64,000 nucleotides of DNA from Polaromonas sp047303325 (GTDB taxonomy: Bacteria > Pseudomonadota > Gammaproteobacteria > Burkholderiales > Burkholderiaceae_C), in contig NZ_JBKBEX010000011.1 in NCBI RefSeq assembly GCF_047303325.1, forward strand, positions 62,001 through 126,000, written 5' to 3'. A program made the translations under genes and the position numbers. Below the pieces are notes generated by a model. It saw only the letters and a list, made by a program, of their open reading frames with translations. It made no database searches and was not told the DNA's origin. Position 1 is the first letter of the stretch. Each line of letters opens with the position of its first letter. Of the stretch, positions 19,103 through 27,600 are shown piece after piece.

Positions 19103-19882
19103 TCATTTCTTCCGGATAAGGCGTACGCCCGGCATCTGGTCCAGGTTGTGGCTGGTCACGGCGGCGCGCAGGTTGCGCTGGGCCAGGCGCGAGTGCTCGC
19201 GCATGATGGCTTCGGCGCGCGAGCCTTCTCCCTGCTCGATGGCGTCCAGCACCTGGCGGTGCTGATCCTGTGCCACGATGAGCATGTCGCGCGCACGCGG
19301 CGAGTTGGCTTGCACCACCACAAAACCCGAGGCCGAGGCAAAAGGCAGGCTGGACACACGGTCCAGTTCTTTGGCGATCACCTCGCTGCCCGCCATCTCG
19401 CTGAGCAGCGCGTGAAAGCGCTCGTTGAGCGCCACGTAGTCCGAAAACGCCTCATCGTTCAGGGCCGGTTGGCTCAGCACCGCGTCGATGCGGTTCAGGC
19501 ATTCGCGCGCTTCGCCCAGCACCACCGTGGGCGCGCCGCGCTCGGCTGCCAGCCGCGCCGACAGGCCTTCAATCGTGCCGCGCAGCTCTATCGCTTCAGA
19601 CACATCGCGCTCGGAAAAAGTACGCACCGCAAAACCGCCGTTGGGCAGCGATTCCAGCAGGCCTTCCTGCTCCAGCCGCATCAGCGCGGCGCGTATCGGC
19701 GTGCGCGAAACGCCCAGCTTTTCGACGATGGACAGCTCGGCGATGCGCGCGCCCCCGGGCAGCTCGCCCGCCAGGATCATCTCGCGCAGCTGCAGCTGCG
19801 CCCTCACCTGCGCGCTTTCCAGGCTGTTGTTGGGTACGGCGGCGGGGTTGGCGGCGTTGGCCATAGGGAGTGCTTTCACCAT
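19103..19882 (-). CDS. GntR family (FCD domain) transcriptional regulator, VanR-like
   Basis: A 259-residue regulator. The N-terminal winged helix (LREMILAGELPGGARIAELS, SIVEKLGVSRTPIRAALMRL) is followed by an all-helical FCD ligand-binding domain with metal-type residues (RFHALLSEMAGSE, QHRQVLDAIEQG). FCD GntR proteins next to vanA/vanB usually act as vanillate-responsive repressors. Two palindromes upstream of vanA (20992 and 21053) are the likely operators. The start at 19882 lies 5 nt after the vanA stop; a second Met at 19864 is also possible. The gene sits inside the vanA-vanB operon, suggesting autoregulation. Confidence 0.88.
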   Translation of the reverse strand: MVKALPMANAANPAAVPNNSLESAQVRAQLQLREMILAGELPGGARIAELSIVEKLGVSRTPIRAALMRLEQEGLLESLPNGGFAVRTFSERDVSEAIELRGTIEGLSARLAAERGAPTVVLGEARECLNRIDAVLSQPALNDEAFSDYVALNERFHALLSEMAGSEVIAKELDRVSSLPFASASGFVVVQANSPRARDMLIVAQDQHRQVLDAIEQGEGSRAEAIMREHSRLAQRNLRAAVTSHNLDQMPGVRLIRKK

Positions 19883-19887
19883 GGGGT

Positions 19888-20982
19888 TCAGGCCGCGAGG
19901 CGTATCGGGATCACAGGTGCCGGCGGCGTTTCCTGCGCGACCATGCGATCTATCAGCCGCCTGGCCCACATGGAGCCGGCGTCGATGTTGAGGTTGTAGA
20001 ACTGGTGGTCCGGGTGTTCCTCGATCGCGACCTGCTGGGCCTCCAGCACATGCTCGTCCTCGCGGAAGATGCCGGCCACGCCCTCGCGCAACTGGTGTGT
20101 CAGGCGTTGTTCGCCCAGGCAGTAGTTGCGCGCGAAGGCCCAGAAGTAGTGGCAGCTGCCGTCGGTCTCGGGTGTCACGGTGTTCAGCACAAAGCCGTTG
20201 ACGCCCTTGCTGCGGTCGCCCGGCTGTCCGTCTTTGGGCGGCGCGCCCGAGCCGGCCTCGGCCACGCCGACGTCGATGTTCACGGTACAGGGCCCTTCAA
20301 ACCGGATGATCTGCCAGCGGTCCACCTTGCCCTTGTAGCCGCGCGCATGCTCGATCTGGCCGGCCCAGAAAGGCGGCGCGTCGATGTTTTCCATCCAGCG
20401 CGTCACCGTTGCCGTGCGGTCGCCGTGCGTGGCCACAAAGGGCGCTTCGGCCACGGCGCGCTGGCCTATGCTGGAGCCGTGCACAAAGGTCTCGTGGGTC
20501 AGGTCCATGAGGTTGTCCACCACCAGGCGGTAGTCGCACTTCACGGTGATCAGCTTGCCGTCGCCGGCCCAGGCCGGGTCGTCGTTCCAGTGCATGTCGG
20601 GCACCAGCGCCGGGTCCGCCTTGGCCGGGTCGCCAGGCCAGATCCAGACGAAGCGGTGTTTTTCCACCACCGGAAAGGCGCGCACGCAGGCCGAGGGGTT
20701 CAGGGTTTCCTGGCTGGGCATATGGGTGCAGCGGCCCTGGGCGTTGTAGACCAGGCCGTGGTAGCCGCAGGTCACTTCGTCGCCGTACAGCGAGCCCATG
20801 GACAGTGGCAGCAGCCGGTGCCAGCAGGCATCCTCCAGCGCGGCCACCTGGCCGTCGGTGCGGCGGAACATCACGAGTTTTTGCTTGCAGATGGTGCGCG
20901 CCAGCAGCTTGCGGCCGACTTCGACGTCATAGGCGGCGGCATACCAGGCGTTGAGCGGAAAAGTGGGTTTTTTAGCATCCAT
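19888..20982 (-). CDS. vanA: vanillate O-demethylase oxygenase subunit (VanA-like Rieske oxygenase)
   Basis: A 364-residue terminal oxygenase that removes the methoxyl methyl of vanillate-type aromatics, releasing formaldehyde and a catechol acid such as protocatechuate. The Rieske cluster ligands are C53-x-H55 and C72-x2-H75 (DACWH, CGYH). The mononuclear iron site is DNLMDLTHETFVH with H163 and H168. The segments MENIDAPPFW and LNIDAGS near the end are characteristic of VanA rather than of larger ring-hydroxylating oxygenases. First gene of the leftward vanA-gntR-vanB group. Substrate inferred from similarity; another methoxybenzoate is possible. Confidence 0.88.
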   Translation of the reverse strand: MDAKKPTFPLNAWYAAAYDVEVGRKLLARTICKQKLVMFRRTDGQVAALEDACWHRLLPLSMGSLYGDEVTCGYHGLVYNAQGRCTHMPSQETLNPSACVRAFPVVEKHRFVWIWPGDPAKADPALVPDMHWNDDPAWAGDGKLITVKCDYRLVVDNLMDLTHETFVHGSSIGQRAVAEAPFVATHGDRTATVTRWMENIDAPPFWAGQIEHARGYKGKVDRWQIIRFEGPCTVNIDVGVAEAGSGAPPKDGQPGDRSKGVNGFVLNTVTPETDGSCHYFWAFARNYCLGEQRLTHQLREGVAGIFREDEHVLEAQQVAIEEHPDHQFYNLNIDAGSMWARRLIDRMVAQETPPAPVIPIRLAA

Positions 20983-20991
20983 GGATACTCA

Positions 20992-21001
20992 ATGTATACA
21001 T
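20992..21001. promoter_or_regulatory. palindrome ATGTATACAT next to the vanA start, candidate GntR operator
   Basis: Perfect 10-bp palindrome 10 nt upstream of the vanA start codon. The TGTATACA core is a common FCD-GntR recognition form. Binding here would block translation-proximal transcription of vanA. Confidence 0.5.
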
Positions 21002-21052
21002 AAATGCCAAAAAAACCAAGTAAAAGGCCAAAATTCAGGGTAAATACGGAGT

Positions 21053-21066
21053 CATTGTATTCAATG
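21053..21066. promoter_or_regulatory. palindrome CATTGTATTCAATG, second candidate VanR operator
   Basis: Arms CATTG/CAATG around TATT. It differs only in the centre from ATTGGATCCAAT, the VanR operator I recall from Caulobacter. It lies 71 bp from the vanA start and 68 bp from the metE-like start, so one bound dimer could affect both directions. Confidence 0.55.
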
Positions 21067-21133
21067 AGGGTGCTTCCAGCTGGAATACCATGGCACCTGT
21101 ATCTGCCAACTCGCCAACTCTGGAGACTTTCCC

Positions 21134-22249
21134 ATGACCGCCAAACTACCCGCCCGTTATGACCACGTCGGCAGCTTTCTGCGCCCGCAATATCTGCTGG
21201 AAGCCCGCGAGCAGAAAGCCAAGGGCCAGATCACGCCCGAACAGCTGCGCAAAGTCGAAGACCAGGCCATCACCGAAATCGTGAAGTTCCAGGAGGACGT
21301 GGGTCTCAAAAGCATCACCGACGGCGAATTCCGCCGCACTTACTTCCACATCGATTTCCTGGAGCAGATCGGCGGCGTGAAGACCGACATCCCGGTCACC
21401 ATACAGCGGCCCGATGGCAGCATGGAACTGGCGCCGCCCGTGATGCGCGTGATCGACAAGGTGCGCCACGTGAAGGACATCCAGCTCGCCGACTTCCAGT
21501 ACCTCAAAAGCCAGGTCAGCGCGGGCAACACCCCCAAGGTCACCATTCCCTCGCCCACCATGCTGCACTTTCGCGGCGGCCGTGCCGGTATCAGCAAGGA
21601 CGCCTATCCCGAGCTCGAGCCGGATTTTTATGACGACGTGGCCAAGGCCTATGGCGACGAGTTGCGCAGCCTGGCCGCGGCCGGCTGCACCTATGTGCAA
21701 ATGGACGACACCAATCTGGCCTACCTCTGCGACGAAAAAATGCGCGAAGCAGCGCGCCAGCGCGGCGACGACCCCAACGAGCTGCCGCACCGCTACGCGA
21801 AGTTCATCAACAAGGTGGTCGCGCAAAAACCCGCCGGCATGACCCTGGCCATGCACCTGTGCCGCGGCAACTTCAAGAGCACCCATGCCGCGGCCGGCAA
21901 CTACGAGCCGGTGGCCGAAGCGCTGCTCAAGGAGATGGACCTGGACGCTTACTTCCTCGAGTACGACGACAGCCGCAGCGGCGACTTCCGGCCGCTGCGC
22001 TACCTGCCCAAGGGCAAGACCGTGGTGCTGGGCCTGGTCACTACCAAGTTCGGCGAAATGGAAAGCAAGGACGACCTGAAGCGCCGCATCGAGGACGCCG
22101 CAAAATACGCACCGCTGGAGCAGCTCGCGCTGTCACCGCAGTGCGGCTTCAGCAGCACGGTGCACGGCAACAACATCGCCGTCGAGGCGCAGCGCAACAA
22201 GCTGCGGCTGGTGGTCGAAACGGCACAAGAGGTCTGGGGCACGGCTTGA
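21134..22249 (+). CDS. MetE C-terminal-domain-like (cobalamin-independent) methyltransferase
   Basis: A 371-residue stand-alone protein of the YxjG/YxjH-like group, equal to the catalytic half of MetE without the N-terminal domain. It starts ARYDHVGSFLRP, as family members do. The zinc ligands are visible: His and Cys in LAMHLCRGN, Glu in FLEYDD, Cys in LSPQCGFSST. MetE transfers a methyl group from a folate to homocysteine; stand-alone homologues have poorly known methyl donors. It is divergent from vanA across a 151-bp region with two palindromes, so the two may be co-regulated. Ribosome site TGGAG precedes the ATG. Confidence 0.85.
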   Translation: MTAKLPARYDHVGSFLRPQYLLEAREQKAKGQITPEQLRKVEDQAITEIVKFQEDVGLKSITDGEFRRTYFHIDFLEQIGGVKTDIPVTIQRPDGSMELAPPVMRVIDKVRHVKDIQLADFQYLKSQVSAGNTPKVTIPSPTMLHFRGGRAGISKDAYPELEPDFYDDVAKAYGDELRSLAAAGCTYVQMDDTNLAYLCDEKMREAARQRGDDPNELPHRYAKFINKVVAQKPAGMTLAMHLCRGNFKSTHAAAGNYEPVAEALLKEMDLDAYFLEYDDSRSGDFRPLRYLPKGKTVVLGLVTTKFGEMESKDDLKRRIEDAAKYAPLEQLALSPQCGFSSTVHGNNIAVEAQRNKLRLVVETAQEVWGTA

Positions 22250-22279
22250 GCTGTATCCCCCGGCCCCACTGAGCGCTAG

Positions 22280-22299
22280 GCGCCCGCCGCTGCGGGCGC
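22280..22299. terminator. strong GC hairpin after the metE-like gene
   Basis: GCGCCCGC - CGCT - GCGGGCGC, an 8-bp perfect stem starting 30 nt after the stop. No T-run follows, so termination would be inefficient or rho-assisted. Confidence 0.4.
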
Positions 22300-22324
22300 G
22301 GCCGTACGCCGGCCGCCCCAGCGC

Positions 22325-22402
22325 TGCCACTGTCACGTGCACCACGTAATCGCTGGCGGTTTTCTTCAGCGTTGGCAAATTGGCGCGTAAAAGCTCAGTC
22401 AT
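22325..22402 (-). pseudogene. 5' remnant of a DUF2061-like small membrane protein gene
   Basis: A strong ribosome site AAGGAG precedes ATG at 22402. The first 26 residues include LKKTASDYVVHVTVA, like the start of DUF2061 proteins, which continue into a membrane helix. Here the frame instead runs into Arg/Gly/Ala-rich sequence (LGRPAYGRARSGG) and then into the antisense of the metE-like gene, so the hydrophobic part is lost. Probably a truncated gene whose 3' part was deleted or replaced. The family match rests on a short segment. Confidence 0.4.
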
Positions 22403-22731
22403 CAGCTTCTCCTTGGGATGGCTTGAAAATAGCTTCAATAGATTGACTTTCATTGAGCAATAGAAAGTCACTAAGTCAATCGCCAATTGATTTGCCCTAG
22501 GCGATGCATAGGCCGGGCGGCTGCGAAGGTCGATAAAGACAATTGTTACAACTCTCGGGTGCCCGGGCGGGCACCGGGGTTCAACATCGGTTCTCACCAA
22601 AAAAGTGTGAAAAAACAAACAGATACGCGTTAAACATATGCTCTGAACAGGGAAACTGTTGGACAGAGTGAACCCAAAGGACTACAACCGGTTTACAACA
22701 TTTTGTTGCACTCTGGCTTAAGGGTTTGCAC
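22403..22731. other. non-coding region upstream of tpsB
   Basis: About 330 bp of lower GC content than its surroundings, without a credible gene. It holds the leader of the tps operon, including the inverted repeats listed at 22664-22715. The open frame seen on the minus strand here is the upstream extension of the DUF2061 remnant. Confidence 0.6.
22664..22715 (+). promoter_or_regulatory. nested inverted repeats in the tpsB leader
   Basis: CAGAGTG (22664-22670) pairs with CACTCTG (22709-22715). Inside lies a smaller hairpin CAACA-TTT-TGTTG at 22696-22708. The structure ends 4 nt before the AAGGG ribosome site of tpsB, so it could affect translation or be an operator. Confidence 0.35.
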
Positions 22732-24459
22732 TTGTCCCGTCCTGCTGTTTTGATGTTCCGGGCTCCGGCCTGGTTTGTATTGGCTGCTTGCGCCGCCGGG
22801 GTTGCGCCTGCGCTGGCGCAAATCCGGCCGGACGCCGGCATCCTGCTCGAGTCGCCGGGGTCGCTGCCCATGCTCCCGCAACGCAGCGAGCCGCCGCTGG
22901 AACTGCGGCCACCCCAGGCCACGCCACCCGCCCCCGGTGCCGCGCGCATCACACCGGCGGCCTTCAACTTCACCGGCAACACGGTGTTCTCCAGCGAGCT
23001 GCTCGCCGCCCTGCTCGCGTCCCGCCTGAACCAGCCCACCGACATGGCCGGCCTGAGCGAAGCGGCCAACAGCGTCAGCGCCTACTACCGGCAAAAGGGT
23101 TACCTGCTCACGCAGGCCTATTTGCCTGAGCAGGCTTTCGCCGCCCAGGGCGGCAGTGTCACCATCGCCGTTCTTGAAGCGCACGTGGGCCGCGTCACGG
23201 TGCGCGTGGAAGGCTCCGGCATTTCGCAGGCCTTCGCCGAAAGCCTGGTGGCCGGCCAGTTGAAGACCGGCGACGCCGTCACCGAATACGCGCTCGACAA
23301 ACCCGTGCTGCTGCTGCGCGACCTGGCCGGCTTTGAGGCCGCCGCGACCGTCCAGCCCGGCGACCGCCTGGGCCAGGCCGATGTGCTGGTCACCGTCCAG
23401 GCCAAGGGCCCGCGCATGGACGGCTCGGTCAGCATCGACAACCACGGCGCACGCACCGCCGGCGCCGTGCGCGCCGTGCTCAACGCCAACATCAACAACC
23501 TGCTGGGTCGCGGCGACGTGCTGGCATTGAGCGCCCAGCACAGCGACCAGGCCGGCTCCGCCCTCTACCGCATCGGCTACACCGTGCCCGTTGGCAACCA
23601 TGGCACGCGGCTGGGCCTGAGCCTGGCGCGGCTCGATTACACGCTGGGCAAGCAGTTCGAGGCGTTGGGCGCCAGCGGCAGCGCCGACATCGCGGGCATC
23701 AGCCTGTCGCAGCCCCTGCTGCGCGGGCGCGGCGCAAATGTGTACGGCTTCGTCAGCGCGGAACAAAAAAAGCTGGTCGATGAAACCCGCACGCCCGCGT
23801 TGAAAAGCGAACGCGACATCACCGCGCTCAGGCTGGGCCTGGCAGGCAATTTCGTCGACGAAGCGATGGGCGGCAGCGGCCTGAACAACTATGCCCTCAA
23901 CCTCACGTTCGGCCGCCTCACGCTCAATGCGGCCGACCAGGCGCTGGACGACGGCCTGGGCGGCCTGCGCACGGCGGGCGGCTTCAGCAAGCTGAATCTG
24001 GAATTCCAGCGCTCGCAGTTTTTTGACGCACCCTATAGCTTCCATCTGGCTGCCCAGGCCCAGCTGGCCTCCAAAAACCTCAGCTCGGCCGAAAAAATGG
24101 TGCTGGGCGGCCCCAATGGCGTGCGCGGCTACCCGGTGGGTGAAGGCGTGGGCGACGCCGGCTTCCTGCTGAATCTTGAGGCACGCTACCAGTTCCCCCA
24201 GGCGCCGTGGGGCGAGCCCCTGACCTTGCTGGCCTTCTACGACTTCGGTCGCGTGCGCTTCAACCAGAACGGCCCCACCCTGCCCACCAACACCAACACC
24301 CTGAGCTTGGGCTCCTTCGGCGTGGGCGCCACGCTGGGCCGGCCCGGAAAGTTCCTCATCAAGAGCTACCTGGCCTGGCGCACCACACCCGCGCAGCCCT
24401 CCACCGGCGATCCGGACCGCGCACCGCGCGCCTGGCTCTCGGCCCAGACCTGGTTCTAG
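22732..24459 (+). CDS. two-partner secretion outer-membrane transporter (TpsB; ShlB/FhaC/HecB family)
   Basis: A roughly 575-residue outer-membrane protein that exports the adhesin encoded next. A signal peptide ends at VAPALAQ. Two POTRA domains follow (FNFTGNTVFSSELLAALL; VGRVTVRVEGSG), then a 16-strand barrel domain with the L6 hairpin motif GGPNGVRGYPVGEG and a terminal Phe (AQTWF), as required for Bam insertion. I chose TTG at 22732 because AAGGG lies 7 nt upstream; the first ATG at 22753 would still keep the signal peptide, but has no ribosome site. The stop codon TAG lies inside the left end of the palindromic element at 24456. Confidence 0.9.
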   Translation: MSRPAVLMFRAPAWFVLAACAAGVAPALAQIRPDAGILLESPGSLPMLPQRSEPPLELRPPQATPPAPGAARITPAAFNFTGNTVFSSELLAALLASRLNQPTDMAGLSEAANSVSAYYRQKGYLLTQAYLPEQAFAAQGGSVTIAVLEAHVGRVTVRVEGSGISQAFAESLVAGQLKTGDAVTEYALDKPVLLLRDLAGFEAAATVQPGDRLGQADVLVTVQAKGPRMDGSVSIDNHGARTAGAVRAVLNANINNLLGRGDVLALSAQHSDQAGSALYRIGYTVPVGNHGTRLGLSLARLDYTLGKQFEALGASGSADIAGISLSQPLLRGRGANVYGFVSAEQKKLVDETRTPALKSERDITALRLGLAGNFVDEAMGGSGLNNYALNLTFGRLTLNAADQALDDGLGGLRTAGGFSKLNLEFQRSQFFDAPYSFHLAAQAQLASKNLSSAEKMVLGGPNGVRGYPVGEGVGDAGFLLNLEARYQFPQAPWGEPLTLLAFYDFGRVRFNQNGPTLPTNTNTLSLGSFGVGATLGRPGKFLIKSYLAWRTTPAQPSTGDPDRAPRAWLSAQTWF

Positions 24460-24622
24460 TACTGCAACCTGAAAGTATCGAAACATGAAAGCGCGTCTTC
24501 GCACCCATGGCCGCGTTGCAATCCTTGCGAAGGCGTCCAGCCTTCGCTGCGGCTTGCGCCTTGCCCTGGGCGCGAATCCATCACTTTCATTGTGTTTCGC
24601 TACTTTCGGGTTGCAGTACTAG
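24456..24622. mobile_element. 167-bp MITE-like palindromic element between tpsB and tpsA
   Basis: The whole segment is one imperfect inverted repeat. The outer arms are near perfect for about 37 bp: left CTAGTACTGCAACCTGAAAG, right the complement with CCCGAAAG. The inner parts stay related down to the centre GCGAAGG-CGTCCAG-CCTTCGC at 24527-24547. Both ends are CTAG, which may be part of the arms or a 4-bp target duplication as made by some IS5-group elements. An internal frame from ATG 24485 to TAG 24622 could encode 45 residues but is probably incidental. Without the element, tpsA would start 16 nt after the tpsB stop. Confidence 0.6.
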
Positions 24623-24638
24623 CCCCCCTTCATTCCGA

Positions 24639-27600
24639 ATGCCCATCATGACCGCCACTGCATCCAGCACCCACGCCGCCTACCGACCCTGGGCTGTGCG
24701 TACCGTGGTGGTCAGGATCTCGCGCAAGCTGCGCGCCACCTACCGCATCCGCAGCGGCCGGCGCCTGTCGCAGCTGCTTGCAACGCTGCTGGCCGCCGTC
24801 TCGCCCTGGGCTACCGCCTTGCCCGAAGGCGCGCAGGTCGTGGCCGGCCAGGCCAGCGTCAGCACGCCCTCGGCCAATGCCATGGTGGTCAACCAGGCCA
24901 GCGACAAGGCCGTGCTCAACTGGCAAAGTTTCAACATAGGCGCCGGCCAGTCCATGCAGTTCGTGCAGCCCGGCGTTTCGTCCGTCGCGCTGAATCGCGT
25001 CATCGGCAACGGTGCCTCGTCCATCTTCGGCTCACTGAGCGCCAACGGGCAGGTCTTCCTGGTCAATCCTTCGGGCGTGATGTTCGCGCCCGGCGCGCAG
25101 GTCAATGTGGGCGGCCTGGTTGCCTCCAGCCTGGACATCAGCAACGGCGACTTCATGGCCGAGCGCTACAGCTTCAGCGGCACGGGAACGGGCGCCGTCA
25201 GCAACTACGGCAGCATCAATGCCGCGCGCGGCGGCTATGTGCTGCTGGCCGCGCCGCAGGTCACCAACACCGGCGCCATCAGCGCCGAGGCTGGTTCCGT
25301 CGGCCTGTTGGCAGGCTCGCGTGTGTCGGTTGACGCTTCAGGCGCGGGGCTGGTGCGCTTCTCGGTGGACGCCGCGGCCGCACAGGCCGCGATCAACAAC
25401 AGCGGCAGCATCTCCGCCGCGGGCGGCCAGGTGGCCGTGCTGGCCAGCGCCATGGGCGACGCGATGGCGACCGTCATCAACCAGTCGGGCATCATCCGCG
25501 CCAACTCGGCGGTGGAGCGCAACGGCACAATTGTGCTGAGCGGCGGCGGCACCGGCGTGGTCCGTGTTTCGGGCACGCTGGACGCCAGCGGCGCGGTGGC
25601 AGGCCAGAGCGGCGGCACGGTGCAGGTGCTGGGCGACAAGGTGGCGCTCGACAGCGGCGCTTCCATCAATGTGTCCGGCGCCGCGGGCGGCGGCACCGCG
25701 CTGGTGGGCGGCGATTACCAGGGCGGCAATGCGGCCGTGCAGAACGCCTCGCGCACCTACATCGCGGCGGGCGCGGCGATACGCGCCGACGCGACCGACA
25801 GCGGCAACGGCGGCAAGGTGGTGGTCTGGGCCGATGGCGACACCCGCCACAGCGGCGCCATCAGCGCACGCGGTGGTGTGAACGGCGGCGACGGCGGTTT
25901 TGTCGAGGTCTCGGGCAAACAGCAGCTGGACCTGCACGGCAGCGTTGACGTGGCCGCGCCGGCCGGCACCGGCGGGCGGGTGCTGTTGGACCCGCAGGAC
26001 ATCCTGCTCAACGCCTCGGTCCAGCCCTCGCCACCCAACAATGCCGACGGCACGCCCGACGTGGCTTTCGCCGACCCACCGGCCGCGAGCACCTACACCA
26101 TCCAGGTCGCCGACGTCACCGGCTACAGCGAGCTCTACCTGCAGGCCACGAACAACATCACGCTGGCCAATGCGCTGGCCATGACGGCGGGCAACAAGGT
26201 CCGCTTTGAAGCCGGCAACACGATTGCCCTGAATGCCGCGCTGACGGCCTCCGGCGGCGTGAACCTCTCGGCGGCCAGCATCACCAGCATGGCGGCCGGC
26301 ACCATCACCACCACCGGCGCGGCCAACACCAATGCCGGCAACGTCACCCTCAACGCCACCGGCACCATCAACCTGGCCGGCGCCATCACCGCCACCGGTG
26401 GTGCGGCCGGCGCCGGCAACCCGGGCCGCAGCGGCGGTGTCGTCAGCATCACAGGTGCGGGCGTCACGGTTGCCGCCATCACGGCCAACGGCTCCGCCGG
26501 ATCGGGCGCGGGGCAAACCGGCGGCGCCGGCGGCAACATCGGCATTACCTCCACCAATGGCATCTCCGCTACCGGCGCCCTCACGGCCAGCGGCGCCAGT
26601 GGCGGCGCCGGCCCTTCGGTGGGCGGCAACGCGGGCAGCATCAGCGTGGCCAACAGCGGCGCCGGCAATATCGCCATCGGCGCGCTCACCGCGAGCACCG
26701 GCAATGCCGTGACCACAGGCGTGGGCGGCACGGCCGGCAGCATCTCGGTCACCAACAGCGCCGCCGGCGCCAGCCTGGGCACCGGCAACATCACCACGAC
26801 CGGCGGCGCCAACGGCGACGGTGGTTCGGTCACGCTCAACTCTGCCGGTGCGCTGAGCGCGGGCACTGTCACCAGCAGCGGCGGCGGGACGCTGGCCAAT
26901 ACCTCGGGCCGCAATGCCGGCGCGATCAATATCACGGCAGCCGGCGCCATCACCGCGCTGGGCGCCGTGGCGGCCAGCGGCACCGGCGCCAACACGGCCG
27001 GCAACGGCGGCAATGCGGCCGCGGTTTCCATCACCGCGACAGGCGGCATCGCCGGTGCGGCCATCAGCGCCAGCGGCGGGGCCGGTGCGGGCGCCAATGC
27101 ATCAGGCGGCAATGCCGCCGCCATCACCGTGACCAACAGCGGAAGCGGCAACCTGGTCACCGGTGCCCTGACGGCTCAAACCGGCGCGGCCACCGGCACC
27201 GGCGTTGCGGGCACAGCCGGCAGCCTGGCCGTCACCAACAACGCGGCCGGCGGCAACCTCAACACCGGGGCCATCAACACCGCGGGCGGCGCGGGCGGCA
27301 ATGGCGGCGCGGTCACATTGGCCTCGCAGGCCGGTGTCACCGTGAGCGGTACCCTGGGCACCAGCGGCACCGTGCTGGCTGCCGGCACGCGCGCCGGCAG
27401 CAACGCCGGCAACGTCACCATCACGGGTGTCAACCGTTCCGTCACCGGCGCCATCACGGCCAGCGGCAGCGCGGCCAACGGCACCAACCAGGCCGGCGGC
27501 AATGCCGGTGTGGTCAGCATCACCGGCAGCGGCACACTGGGCACCGTGGCCATCGCGGCCTCGACCGGCGGCGCCACCGGCACAGGCGCCGGCGGTACGG

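Noticed and set aside
22693..24504. 603-codon minus-strand frame opposite tpsB
   Set aside because: Antisense of the POTRA and barrel codons; no independent support.
24485..24622. 45-residue frame inside the palindromic element, starting MKARLRTHG
   Set aside because: Runs through both arms of a palindrome, has no ribosome site and no known family; more likely incidental.
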